Assembly (NCBI RefSeq): GCF_900108945.1
Contig: NZ_FNYE01000023.1
Location: 1 to 64,000 of the forward strand
DNA length: 64,000 bases
Origin: Paraburkholderia diazotrophica
GTDB taxonomy: Bacteria; Pseudomonadota; Gammaproteobacteria; Burkholderiales; Burkholderiaceae
Reading direction: 5' to 3'
The notes beneath the pieces are model-generated. The model saw only the letters and a program-made list of their open reading frames with translations, searched no databases and was not told the DNA's origin. Of this stretch, positions 9,585 through 17,976 are shown one piece after another (position 1 is the stretch's first letter; each line of letters opens with the position of its first letter). Position numbers and translations under genes: made by a program.

Positions 9585-9996
9585 TCTTTTGTCCCAGGTT
9601 CACCGCTTGAGCCGGCGACCTGTTTCGCGCTTACATCGTGTTGAGATCAAGATGTGGCGGATTTTTGAATCCTGCCAACTCTCTGATTGAGTGGGACCAC
9701 GGTGTCGCGATTGCGCCGGCGACGGCCAGGCGCTACCTCAAGGCGCGGATCACGACTGCGCATAGACTCAATCTGGCAAATATCGATAGTTATCCTATCT
9801 TTTAGGCACTTTTATGCATCGACCGACAACCTTCAATTTCGACTATAGTGCTAGGCCGCAACTGCATGCAAGAGAGTTGCAGGTCGCGAACTCTTGCATT
9901 ATGCGGCCGGGAGAGGATAACGCTTGATGCTGACGACGGATGTCGCGTCAACCGATTGGGTCCCGTTTGGTCATGCCAACAGCAGTGATTAATCGG
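9585..9996. other. Gene-free interval between the SWIM gene and ccdB
   Basis: No complete gene is visible. From about 9665 to 9805 on the plus strand one frame reads SLIEWDHGVAIAPATARRYL and then a stop, which could be the tail of a lost helix-turn-helix protein; this is weak. The right half holds the structured palindrome at 9854-9908. Confidence 0.5.
9854..9908. repeat. Nested inverted repeat (possible cruciform or recombination site)
   Basis: Two arms nest around one centre: GGCCGC (9854-9859) with GCGGCC (9903-9908), and TGCAAGAG (9867-9874) with CTCTTGCA (9891-9898). No T-run follows, so it is not an ordinary terminator. It lies 90 bp beyond the ccdB stop. Confidence 0.6.
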
Positions 9997-10314
9997 TCAG
10001 TAGCCGCCCAGCAGACGGTCAAGCGATGCCGTGATCTTGTCCCGATGCTCCCGCAATGAGCCGATCGAGGGACCAAGCTCGTTTAACGGAACAGATGCAA
10101 TAAACGCCGGGTGCATCAGGCATGTGACGCCAGCGATCTCGAAGGACGGCGTGAAATCTGCTGGCAGTTTGCCGGGAGGGAAAGAGTCCGCACGAATCAG
10201 CGGGACCACAACCCGAATTGTCAGGCCATCGAGAAAGTCGCTCTGCACGTCGACAAGGTATGGCGCATTCGCCTTGCTTTTGCCGGGGTTGGCATAAACT
10301 TCAAATCGCGCCAT
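9997..10314 (-). CDS. ccdB: CcdB-family toxin
   Basis: 105 aa, the normal length for CcdB. The sequence follows the family: MARFEVYANPG at the start, PYLVDVQSDFLDGLTIRVVV, the buried core LIRADSFPPGKLPADFTPSF, and the C-terminal helix EHRDKITASLDRLLGGY. CcdB poisons DNA gyrase by trapping the cleaved complex; residues at the extreme C-terminus contact GyrA. The gene overlaps the ccdA stop by one base (TAATG), so the two are translationally coupled. The pair would be repressed by the CcdA-CcdB complex at the ccdA promoter. It appears intact. Confidence 0.9.
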   Translation of the reverse strand: MARFEVYANPGKSKANAPYLVDVQSDFLDGLTIRVVVPLIRADSFPPGKLPADFTPSFEIAGVTCLMHPAFIASVPLNELGPSIGSLREHRDKITASLDRLLGGY

Positions 10315-10556
10315 TAAAACATCCGGTATTCAGCGAGTGGAAGGCCATTCTGTTCGACCCAGTCGTTGGTGTTCTTAATGAACTCCGCGTTCTCCTGCGC
10401 CCAGCGCCGGCCTTCCTCGGCCTTGATTGCGTCGCGCAAAGCCTGCTCGCAGGCACGCGAGAAGTTGATGCCCAGTTCCTTCGCCCGCTCATAAACGTCG
10501 ACAGGCAGCGTGACATTGGTCGCCTTACGTGGGACGGCGGCAGTCGCATGTGCCAT
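10314..10556 (-). CDS. ccdA: CcdA-family antitoxin
   Basis: 80 aa from the ATG at 10556. That start is fixed by GGAGG five bases upstream, rather than by the ATG 57 bases further out. Residues ~10-50 form the ribbon-helix-helix DNA-binding part (RKATNVTLPVDVYERAKELG). The C-terminal half (RRWAQENAEFIKNTNDWVEQ ... GLPLAEYRMF) matches the CcdB-binding tail of CcdA, including the NDWVEQNGLPL core. It neutralises CcdB and autoregulates the pair. Confidence 0.9.
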   Translation of the reverse strand: MAHATAAVPRKATNVTLPVDVYERAKELGINFSRACEQALRDAIKAEEGRRWAQENAEFIKNTNDWVEQNGLPLAEYRMF

Positions 10557-10634
10557 GTGAGCCTCCATGTTGGTGAATATGCGCATATCCGTCCACATTC
10601 TACACATTTTCAATGCCTTCCGCTGCGAAGGCGC

Positions 10635-11112
10635 TTACGTCCAGGACGACTGGTTTTGCGGAAGCGAACGCTGTGGGTCATACACGTCAAGTCGATCTCT
10701 CGGCTCAAGCTCATCCACGTATAGGACGAGATTTACTCCATCCTGCGATAGGGCGTGACTGAATCCCTTTCGCCCCAGCCGCAATAATCTCGTCACCGAT
10801 AACCCAACCGGGCGGTTCGATGCGCTGGTTGAACCAGCAGCCACGCCAGTCGCAATAGAAATCTTCCCACAGGGCAGACCATTTCCCGCTCTGATACCCG
10901 CTGTAAGGTCGACGATAGGGTCGACGGTCAACTGGCAACTGACAAGCGTGCCCGGCGGCATCAATGGAGAAATCTGCTGGTATTCCCGTGCGGCCGTGTC
11001 GACGTCCAGTGCGAGGTAAAGGGCGTTAAGTCCAACGCGGTTAGCGCGGCCGCCCACTTGGGAACATGCATCCGGTAGGCCGTGAGCTTAGACAGGGCTT
11101 TGTGACGATCAT
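10635..11112 (-). pseudogene. RES-domain toxin, frameshifted remnant
   Basis: Pieces of one RES-domain protein lie in different frames. LTAYRMHVPKWA opens it. Then GGRANRVGLNALYLALDVDT and AAREYQQISPLMPPGTLVSC continue in a second frame, with some residues missing at the junction. WSALWEDFYCDWRG and PPGWVIGDEIIAAGAKGI follow in a third frame, and GVNLVLYVDELEPRDRLDVY in the second frame again. Intact RES toxins deplete NAD+ by phosphorolysis or glycohydrolysis; the GRANR and ALYLALD motifs are typical. Several indels make this copy inactive. The original ATG (11112) overlaps the antitoxin stop as ATGA, showing that the module was once a coupled pair. It sits 80 bp upstream of ccdAB on the same strand. 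Confidence 0.75.
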
Positions 11113-11494
11113 CCTGCCGCGCCCGCCTCGAGCGATGAGACATAGCGTAGCAGGTCGTCAGTCCGGCCATCCGATACCAGTTGCTCGGCTGTCTTGTAGT
11201 CGAACACGGGCAAGGGTTCGTTCCGGTACCAGAAGAGCGCCTGATTGACGTCACCCGAGATGTCCGTCGCGCCCGGATAACCCGGAGCGCTTCGCGCAGA
11301 AATCGCTGGACACTCTCCGAGGCGGGCTGGCGGCTCAGCGTATTGCGATGCACAATGTGCTTGCTGGGCGAGCGTCTGCAGGCAATATGCAGGGCGTCGC
11401 CAAAGCGCCGGGCAGACACGCTCGCGCCAGCGTTTGGGCGACTGACAGCCGAATCCTTAACAGTAAAGTCGCAATATAATGATAAGGAATACAT
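11109..11494 (-). pseudogene. Xre/MbcA/ParS-type antitoxin of the RES module, frameshifted remnant
   Basis: The C-terminal toxin-binding (DUF2384-type) domain is recognisable in one frame: ISGDVNQALFWYRNEPLPVF, then DYKTAEQLVSDGRTDDLLRY, then VSSLEAGAAG and stop. The N-terminal part (SESVQRFLREALRVI) is in a different frame of the same strand, so at least one indel separates them near 11290. A start is not certain. As the partner of the RES remnant it would have neutralised an NAD+-degrading toxin. Confidence 0.72.
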
Positions 11495-12043
11495 ATCATC
11501 TGTTGACCTGGAACGCCGATTTTGGTGACAACCATGATCATCATGGTGGCAGGCTCACGGTCCTGATGCACGAGGCGGCAAGGCGCGGCACCGTCCATGA
11601 CAGGCATCGAGCCGTTCGTGTCTGCGCCAACGAAGGATACAGGCCTTCGCAGCAAGCGACCTGTTCGGCGACGCGCGACAGCTATCCAGGCACGTGAAGC
11701 ATGTTGCGGCGCGATGCGCGAATTAAACCGGTTCTTTCGCCCATCGTGTTTGCAACTAACGGTCAGTGGCGTTCTTCATCGTTGCCGGCTTCGCCGGCAA
11801 TCCGTCAGCAGGGAAGGGCGACCCGCCATAGTGCGAGGTGACCAGTATGCCCCGGTCTGCACGGCGCGCTAATCTGAAGGTTACCCGTGGCGCGCCGGGC
11901 GCATCGCACCCGTCACCAGTCGATGCGATGCTTCGCTCCCGTCTCACGATGCCGGCGGTTATCGAGGACGGCGACGGATGGATTTTGCCATTCCAGCCTG
12001 CTACACGACATTATGGGCGTAATGTCGGGTAGGCGAAAAATAG
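11495..12043. other. Gene-free interval
   Basis: Only short frames with no recognisable features on either strand. Base composition is uneven, which fits decayed accessory DNA upstream of the KfrA-like gene. Confidence 0.5.
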
Positions 12044-12080
12044 CGTCAATAAATTGACATTTTACGTTGTATTATTGACG
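12044..12080. promoter_or_regulatory. Inverted-repeat operator upstream of the KfrA-like gene
   Basis: CGTCAATAA (12044-12052) and TTATTGACG (12072-12080) are perfect 9-bp inverted copies, and ATTGAC at 12053-12058 makes a third half-site facing the first. The stretch is AT-rich in an otherwise GC-rich region and ends 23 bp before the ATG. KfrA of IncP plasmids represses its own promoter through such repeats, so autoregulation is a reasonable inference. Confidence 0.65.
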
Positions 12081-12103
12081 ACCAATTCTCAGTTTCCCGT
12101 CCG

Positions 12104-13195
12104 ATGACCGACGTTCTTTCCGATGAGGCCCGCCTTGCGGCCGAGATCGACCGCCTGAAGGCCGCCTTTCCGAAGACGCGCGAGCTGTACCGCGAGGTCT
12201 GCGCGCTGCTGTTCTTCCGCTTCGGTCAGACCCCCACCGCCAACCGCCTGTACCAGCTGGTGAAACGCGGCAGCATGGGCACCCCCGCTGCGGTGCTCGG
12301 CGAATTCTGGACGGAGCTGCGCGAGAAGAGCCGCGTGCGCATCGAGCACCCGGACCTGCCCACCGATCTGCGTGACGCGGCAGGGGAGCTGGTCGCGACG
12401 CTGTGGACACGGGCCACGGCCTCGGCGCAGGCGGAACTCGACGCGCTGCGCGCGGACGTGGAGGGCGAGCGCACGGCGGCGGCGCAGCGCGTCGCCGCGG
12501 CACGCGCCGAACTGGAACGCACCGAAACAGCGCTCGAGCAGCGCACCGCGGCGCTGCTCGCCGCGCAGGTCGAGGTCCGCGAACTGGAGAAGGCGCAGGC
12601 CGAAGGGCAGGCGGCGCGGCAGGCGATGGAAGCCGACATCGTGCGCCTCAAAAACGAGGCGGCGGCACGCGACCGTGAACTGGAGAAGGTGCGCGACGGC
12701 TTCTCGCGCGAACTGGAGAAACTGCGCGAGAGCGCAGCGCAGTCCGACGAGCGCCTGCGCGCCACGGAAAAGCGCGCGCTGCTCGAGATCGACCGCGAGC
12801 GCGGCGCGGTCGCGAAACTGCAGAAGGAACTCGACGAGACCACGAAGCGCGCCGACCGGCGCGACGCGGACCATCATCGTACGGTCGACGCGCTGCAGGC
12901 ACAGCTCGGTGACGCGCGCCATCAGGCGGGCGTGCTGCAGGGGCGCCTGGAGGCCGTGCGGGCGACGAACGTGACGCTGCAGCAGCAACTGGCCGCCCTG
13001 CGTGAGGCGGACGCCCGCGAGTCCGGGCCGGCCCGGCCGGGCCGTACCAAGGGCGCGTCTGCCGGGACCACCGCGGCACGTCCGGCGGCGACACGCCCCG
13101 CACGTCCCGCAGGTGCGGCGCGCGCCGCGTCCGCGCCCGCGCCCGCCAGCAAGACCGCGGTGCGCCGCAAGCGGGGCAAGACCGATGGAAAGTAG
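12104..13195 (+). CDS. KfrA-like DNA-binding protein with a long coiled coil
   Basis: 363 aa. Residues ~1-115 resemble the KfrA N-terminal DNA-binding domain (AAFPKTRELYREVCALLFFR, RLYQLVKRGSMGTPAAVLGE). Residues ~125-310 form an unbroken heptad-rich coiled coil full of Ala, Arg and Glu. The last ~50 residues are a basic Ala/Pro/Arg tail (GRTKGASAG ... RKRGKTDGK). KfrA proteins bind operator repeats next to their own gene and use the coil to form filaments that help plasmid segregation. The 3' end overlaps the next small gene by 11 bases, and a third gene follows closely, so this is a three-gene operon. No clear ribosome site precedes the ATG. Its presence suggests a plasmid- or island-derived segment. 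Confidence 0.82.
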   Translation: MTDVLSDEARLAAEIDRLKAAFPKTRELYREVCALLFFRFGQTPTANRLYQLVKRGSMGTPAAVLGEFWTELREKSRVRIEHPDLPTDLRDAAGELVATLWTRATASAQAELDALRADVEGERTAAAQRVAAARAELERTETALEQRTAALLAAQVEVRELEKAQAEGQAARQAMEADIVRLKNEAAARDRELEKVRDGFSRELEKLRESAAQSDERLRATEKRALLEIDRERGAVAKLQKELDETTKRADRRDADHHRTVDALQAQLGDARHQAGVLQGRLEAVRATNVTLQQQLAALREADARESGPARPGRTKGASAGTTAARPAATRPARPAGAARAASAPAPASKTAVRRKRGKTDGK

Positions 13196-13397
13196 CACCC
13201 GGCCACGGAAGAGAAAGAAGGCGCCGGCCTGTCCGCCGATCGGCGCGCTGATGCGCTATGGCGAGCGGACCGTGCGCGTGATCGCCGAGGCAAGCGGCCA
13301 GCGCGTGATCATCGAGTCGGTGGATGAGGAGGGCCGCACCTTCCGCAGTGCGGTGAAATGGATTAGCCTGACCGCTCTTCATGACCAACTCTTCTGA
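13185..13397 (+). CDS. Small basic protein encoded in overlap with the KfrA-like gene
   Basis: 70 aa. The ATG lies inside the last codons of the KfrA-like gene (ATGGAAAGTAG), an overlap typical of translational coupling. The N-terminus is Arg/Lys-rich (STRPRKRKK). A compact beta-rich segment follows (MRYGERTVRVIAEASGQRVI, TFRSAVKWISLTALHDQLF). No family was recognised. Order and overlap suggest a role with KfrA, which is inference. Confidence 0.65.
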   Translation: MESSTRPRKRKKAPACPPIGALMRYGERTVRVIAEASGQRVIIESVDEEGRTFRSAVKWISLTALHDQLF

Positions 13398-13402
13398 GCG
13401 CG

Positions 13403-14314
13403 ATGACGATGCAGCAGACGACGATGCAGCAGCTCGATATCTTCGCCGACAGCCACGACGTGATGTTGCGCAATGACGTGCTGGCGCCGCTGCAGCGGCG
13501 CGACGCGACGGCCGCGAGAACGGCGCTCGCGCTGCTCGCCGCCGAGTATCCGGATGACGGCGCACTGCCGGCGATGACCGTGCTGGTTCGCGAACTCGAA
13601 AGCACATCGACTGCGCCCTTTGCCGATCGCGCGGCACTGGCCAACGCCCGCCAGCACCTCGAGGACGTGGTCACGCCCGCTGCCCGGCGCGTGCTGCCCG
13701 CGCAGGCTGTTCAGCCGTGGCTCGTGCCATGCTGGCGGGCGCTCGCCGCGCGGGCTGCGAGCCTGGCGTTTCGCGCTACCGAAGCTGATAGTCACGCCGC
13801 GCCGCTGTGGCTGCTGGCGGGCGACGGGGCGGCCGCGATCGATGCGGTTGAGGGCATCGAATCGTGGTGGCGCGTCCCGGCACCGCTCGCATGGATGACC
13901 GAGGCGCGCTACCGGACGGGCGGGCTGGATGCCGCGTGGCCGCTGCTCGCGGAACTGGCGTGGCTGGCGCCGGTACGCTTCGCGGCATTGCTGCCTCGAC
14001 TGGGCGACGCCTTGCTTGATGTATTGCGCCGGCGCTTCGATGCCGAGTTTTCCGGCGCGGGCGAAGTCGACGATTATGCGTGGTTCCCCGCGTGGCTGCT
14101 GGTGGTCAAGCCGGCGCTCGCAGGGCGCCTCAGCGAGGCGCGCGTGCAGCGCGACCAGGCGGCCTCGCGCGCGATGGCCCTGCTGGGGGAAATCCTGCGC
14201 CGGGAGCATCAAGGCGACCAGCACGAACTGATCGGCCTGCGCCAGGAGTTCAGCCGGCTGCATGCGCCTCTGTTCGAGGTGTACATGGCGACGCGGCAAG
14301 TGCAGCACCGGTGA
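13403..14314 (+). CDS. Unrecognised helical protein, third gene of the KfrA-like operon
   Basis: 303 aa, starting 5 bp after the previous stop, so probably co-transcribed. The sequence is Ala/Leu/Arg-rich and predicted all-helical, with repeated LL-ALL blocks (ARTALALLAAEYPDDGALPA, WPLLAELAWLAPVRFAALLP) that look like degenerate helical (TPR-like) repeats. There is no membrane segment or signal peptide. I do not recognise the family. Two in-frame ATGs (13403, 13409) make the exact start uncertain. Confidence 0.7.
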   Translation: MTMQQTTMQQLDIFADSHDVMLRNDVLAPLQRRDATAARTALALLAAEYPDDGALPAMTVLVRELESTSTAPFADRAALANARQHLEDVVTPAARRVLPAQAVQPWLVPCWRALAARAASLAFRATEADSHAAPLWLLAGDGAAAIDAVEGIESWWRVPAPLAWMTEARYRTGGLDAAWPLLAELAWLAPVRFAALLPRLGDALLDVLRRRFDAEFSGAGEVDDYAWFPAWLLVVKPALAGRLSEARVQRDQAASRAMALLGEILRREHQGDQHELIGLRQEFSRLHAPLFEVYMATRQVQHR

Positions 14315-14391
14315 GCACGACGATCGGGGACCTGGGACCAGCGCTGACGCCGTTGTCGCACCGATGAGCCGGGCACAGGCACGGAGGCGAA

Positions 14392-14520
14392 ATGACATTG
14401 AAGGCCCAGTGGTACCGCGACAGGCTTGCGAAAAAAGCGCGCAGGGGTTTTTGTGGCTACCCGGTCGCAACCGTTGCCTTCTATGGGCCTGACGACAGGC
14501 GGGCGACAAAGGTGTCATAA
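14392..14520 (+). pseudogene. Truncated 5' end of an unrecognised gene
   Basis: ATG at 14392 has a very good ribosome site (ACGGAGGCGAA). The frame reads MTLKAQWYRDRLAKKARRGF, then GYPVATVAFYGPDDRRATKV, and stops after 42 codons. The sequence looks like the N-terminus of a longer protein broken soon after the RATKV segment. A further piece, ADLIEAAGVLRQLSSWQAGY, lies in another frame near 14530-14590, suggesting frameshift plus deletion. Confidence 0.45.
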
Positions 14521-14701
14521 CGGGGTGCGCGGATCTCATCGAGGCTGCGGGCGTGCTTCGGCAACTGTCCAGCTGGCAAGCCGGATACATACATGCAGAC
14601 CGATTCGACATTTCGAACAAGAAGATGCTTGCACAACGCGTAAGGACGATTACCCCTACTGGGATGCGCCCCATCCCCAGGCTTTTCGTTTATTTATTTA
14701 T

Positions 14702-16030
14702 TCAGGGTTTCTTGGGCGGGAACATGGAACCAACTACACGATCAATGAACCCGAAAAATTCGTCTGATGCATAACCGCCTATAAATGCTATTGCAAGCGG
14801 GGATAATTCCTTTCCGCCTTCCAAAGATTTCTCGAATAGTCCAATCGTGATTCCAACGATCGAAGCACTAATGAAATGAGCGGCTTGAGCAGTTTTTGCA
14901 CTCTTTGCGTGATAGGTATCTTCCACCACACTAACTCTTAGGTCCCGGAAAATGCATGCACACGCGCCAAGGAGCGCATAGAGGATCGGGAGTAGGAACC
15001 CGGAGATGGCGCCTGCATAGGTTTCTACCTCGCTGCTCAACGGCAGCGAGATACCGCGGATATCCTGGTACACCGCAATCTTGCGGAAGCCTTCCTGTAC
15101 GTCCATTTCCGGCGGCCACGAATCCAGTTGGTCATCAGGATCTACAGACCCTACACGTAGCAGCGGGAGCTTGACCTCCAGTGCCTTACGGACGTCATCC
15201 GGGTCACACATCCACGGTCTCGTGTGGGTCAATGGCCTGACAATAAAGAGGTACTGAGTCGCGCTGTGCGTACCTCTCATATACGAAGGGTACTTTTCGA
15301 AAGGGACCGGATCAATTACGAACGTATAGATCTCCGGATTGTATTCCTTGCAACCGGGCGCGTATCGATTCCGTTCTTTCACGTCCGGACCCAGGCTAAA
15401 TGAAAGCGTGAGGAGCATTCTCGGCAAGTAACTTACATATGTCCATATTTTATTCAGGTACATCATGTCTGAATACAGTTGCCGGTTGTTTCTTGCGAAT
15501 TTCTGAAGATGTTCCTTGAGCTCGATCGATGCAGGGGAGTTGACCAACAGGTTGTGGCCGCCCGGAGCAGCTAACTTCGAATCGTCAATCGTAAGTATAT
15601 AGCCCTGCAACTCGTTGTGTATCACGAGCGCCGTCGCATCGTTTTCCTTGACGAGATTGGCGATTTCATCGGAAAGTCGATTCATCGTTAGTAGTGCAAC
15701 TGATAGCAAGACGACTACGACCGCCAAGCTTATCGTACGTTGCTGGTACAACGTGACCTCCCTCGTCGCCGCTCTCTTATTCTCCTCTTTGATCGACTCC
15801 GCTGTGACAGGCGCCACTGCCTGTGCTATCCGACTCATTGCGGCATAGCATTCGCCGAGGTCCTCCGAATTCAAATGGTGACCACCATGGTGTGCTTCGG
15901 AAGCCCTTAGAACAACCGCGACATCGGCATCGCAAATCTTTTTTCCGTGATTTGCGGCATATGAGATCAAACTCAGACAGGAATTCAGATCATGCGTGAG
16001 TTTTTCATCCGACTCGTCGGGACCCTTCAT
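14702..16030 (-). CDS. Integral membrane protein of unknown function
   Basis: 442 aa. A helical cytoplasmic N-terminus (~1-98) with several His and Cys is followed by a transmembrane helix (~99-120, TISLAVVVVLLSVALLTMNR), a large loop to ~residue 325, and then two or three membrane helices: ISGFLLPILYALLGACACIF, HFISASIVGITIGLF and LSPLAIAFIGGYASDEFFGF. The final LSPLAIAFIGGY...FF.F.DR pattern recurs in many uncharacterised bacterial membrane proteins. Base composition is lower in GC than neighbours, a sign of transfer. It stands alone on the minus strand between the KfrA operon and the DUF2278 cluster, next to defence genes, so a membrane-effector role is possible but unproven. Confidence 0.8.
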   Translation of the reverse strand: MKGPDESDEKLTHDLNSCLSLISYAANHGKKICDADVAVVLRASEAHHGGHHLNSEDLGECYAAMSRIAQAVAPVTAESIKEENKRAATREVTLYQQRTISLAVVVVLLSVALLTMNRLSDEIANLVKENDATALVIHNELQGYILTIDDSKLAAPGGHNLLVNSPASIELKEHLQKFARNNRQLYSDMMYLNKIWTYVSYLPRMLLTLSFSLGPDVKERNRYAPGCKEYNPEIYTFVIDPVPFEKYPSYMRGTHSATQYLFIVRPLTHTRPWMCDPDDVRKALEVKLPLLRVGSVDPDDQLDSWPPEMDVQEGFRKIAVYQDIRGISLPLSSEVETYAGAISGFLLPILYALLGACACIFRDLRVSVVEDTYHAKSAKTAQAAHFISASIVGITIGLFEKSLEGGKELSPLAIAFIGGYASDEFFGFIDRVVGSMFPPKKP

Positions 16031-16430
16031 GATATTCCGCCTGTCTATCGAATGAAGCCGACGCGAGGTTGCAAGCCGGAACGAAACCAGCGTAACCGTT
16101 GTTAGAACCGTCAGATCGACGAGGCTCCAGAGAGATTTGCCGAGCTAACCGATCCCCAGTTATAGCACGACGCATGTACTTACGTCTTTGGTATGTGACA
16201 AGAATCGTAGATAGAGGGTTAAGAGACGAAAGTTCTGACTATTTAATTGTGTGTGTTATCCCACACTGCAAAGTTAAACAAAACGTTTTATTAAGCAGCA
16301 TTTTGCAATTAAGCCCCAGCGGGCACCCAAACTCCTCCGCCATGGAACTGCCTGCTGACTGTTGAGCGGCGGCTAACGATGTTGCAGGACGTCTATTTTC
16401 TTCTCCTTCGAACAAGGAGGAGATCGGGAA
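16031..16430. other. Gene-free AT-rich interval, probably divergent promoters
   Basis: No convincing frame. The stretch ~16230-16310 is AT-rich (TATTTAATTGTGTGTG, AAACAAAACGTTTTATTAA) and lies between a minus-strand gene and plus-strand genes, as expected for two promoters. Confidence 0.4.
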
Positions 16431-16601
16431 GTGAACTTCTTAAATCCGCATCTGCAAAGCACGATACCCAAGCGTCTAAACTCGCCGATCGAAACGCTGG
16501 CTTATGACGAAATGTCTTTTTCTTGTCCAGTGCAGCTCTCGCTCATGAATGCAGTCAATGCAGCTGCGCAAGTTGTGTTCGGAATCAATGCCGGAAAGTA
16601 G
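16431..16601 (+). CDS. Possible small protein (GTG start)
   Basis: 56 codons from GTG at 16431, preceded by AAGGAGGAGATCGGGAA, a strong ribosome site about nine bases upstream. That is the only reason to call it. The peptide (VNFLNPHLQSTIPKRLNSPI ... MNAVNAAAQVVFGINAGK) has no recognised family and no membrane segment. It could be a leader peptide, a small regulator or chance. Confidence 0.4.
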   Translation: MNFLNPHLQSTIPKRLNSPIETLAYDEMSFSCPVQLSLMNAVNAAAQVVFGINAGK

Positions 16602-17093
16602 CAACGACAAGGAGACGGCCATAAGCGATTCTCCCGGAAGAAAAGAATCAAAGTGCTGCTTGAACTGAAAGGTGTCAGCCCGAACACTTGAAAGTGTTTA
16701 GCGCTACGGGAGCACTTGTTTAGTGGACGTATCTTGGGTTGATCGGTTGCAGCGGGGTAATAGAAAGCCGCCATATGGGTAGGGCGCGGCATGAGCGCGT
16801 CATCCTATGGCTGTAGGTTCTTTGCAAAGCTCATCAAAATTCCGTGCGCGTAATGCGGCATGGTGCGAAAAACTTCACGGTGTCGGCATTTTTGACCTAG
16901 AGTATTCACAGTGAATCCGCCCAAGACCAAGTATATTTCGCGGACCATAGCCTTACATTCCTTGCTTCCTGAGTTTCCCCTTCCTTTGTAATCGGAGGGC
17001 AGGACGCTATTTGCTTTCCAGAAATCTGGATTGGATGAAAGCGTCTCGCACAGGGAGACGATCCGCGCGCGCCCCATACTTGGGAGAACCGAA
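16602..17093. other. Gene-free interval upstream of the DUF2278 gene
   Basis: No gene recognised. A short perfect palindrome AACACTT-GA-AAGTGTT lies at 16683-16698 and might be an operator. The rest shows only short shadow frames. Confidence 0.4.
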
Positions 17094-17774
17094 ATGTCCA
17101 ACCGCTTTCGCAAGGCCACCTCGAAGTATGTATATGGCGTACTGGTGGGACGCATTACCGATGGTCAAGAAAACCCTCATGGGAATTCGCCACACTACGA
17201 AATCCTGGTCGACGCGGCTGGCACGCCGTACCGCATCGCTGTGAACATCCAGTCGGTCGAAGGAAGCGAGGTACTCGCCTTTTTCGACCAGAACTACTCA
17301 AACAACACGAAGCTTGATCTGGGCAGCGTTACGGTCGGCTCACACGGATTTAACGCGCTCAAAGATGGACCCGGTGGAAATGGACTTGATTACCTTCGGG
17401 ATGAACTGTTTCCCCTCGACAAAATGGCACCCATCCCGCCAGACGGCAGCGGAATCACACTCTCCGCCTTACTTGATGCGCAGATTGAACGCGCGAAGCA
17501 GGATTCCTCCTCAGTGATAGTCGCAGTCGGCGACATGTTCGACGACTCACAAACAACGGAAGAAGTGGGATTCGCCCTGGGGCGAGGGGTCCACGACATT
17601 CATATGATGCAGGGCAATCGCGGCCACTTCGCAGAGGACAATCGCATCAACGGCGACGGTGCTTTGTTTGTTCGCTTTTCAGGCGGAGAAACCATCGCGC
17701 TCTTCGTCAGGTTCTTGTCGCAGGAGACGAACACCGACGACCATGGAAATCCAAAGGACGTTTCCGATCAGTGA
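17094..17774 (+). CDS. DUF2278 (YukJ-like) family protein
   Basis: 226 aa from the ATG at 17094, chosen because GGGAGA lies 7-8 bases upstream and the conserved region starts at YGVLVGRITDGQ; an ATG 63 bases earlier is in frame. Conserved family segments in order: HYEILVDAAGTPYRIAVNIQ, GGNGLDYLRDELF, VIVAVGDMF, GRGVHDIHMMQGN (nearly invariant in the family), and GALFVRFSGGETIALFVRFL. The biochemical function of DUF2278 is not established. It heads a run of three same-strand genes (with a histidine phosphatase and a phospholipase-D-like protein) inside a defence-rich area. Confidence 0.85.
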   Translation: MSNRFRKATSKYVYGVLVGRITDGQENPHGNSPHYEILVDAAGTPYRIAVNIQSVEGSEVLAFFDQNYSNNTKLDLGSVTVGSHGFNALKDGPGGNGLDYLRDELFPLDKMAPIPPDGSGITLSALLDAQIERAKQDSSSVIVAVGDMFDDSQTTEEVGFALGRGVHDIHMMQGNRGHFAEDNRINGDGALFVRFSGGETIALFVRFLSQETNTDDHGNPKDVSDQ

Positions 17775-17976
17775 GCAACGTCCAGCCGATTCTGAAACCC
17801 GAGCCGGAGGGTACCCGACCTAAGAACCTCACACGCTTGCGCACAGGGATCATCCAATTCCGAGGGGGCATGGCTGCAGCACCCAGAAGCGGCTTTGGCT
17901 GCGCACGCCGGCACCGGAAGGAGGTCTTAGGCGCTACTGAAACACCACACGACGCCTAGCGCTAAGGAGAACAACG

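Noticed and set aside
9589..9600. Half-site TTTTGTCCCA resembling the 19-bp palindrome
   Set aside because: Only one arm matches; the other falls in the stop region of the SWIM gene, so it is probably chance.
12089..13198. 369-codon minus-strand frame opposite the KfrA-like gene
   Set aside because: Mirror of the coiled coil; the plus-strand frame has the KfrA domain, operator and overlapping downstream gene.
17771..17959. 62-codon frame after the DUF2278 gene
   Set aside because: Overlaps the stop of the previous gene, lacks a ribosome site, and is Arg/Pro-rich without a recognisable pattern.
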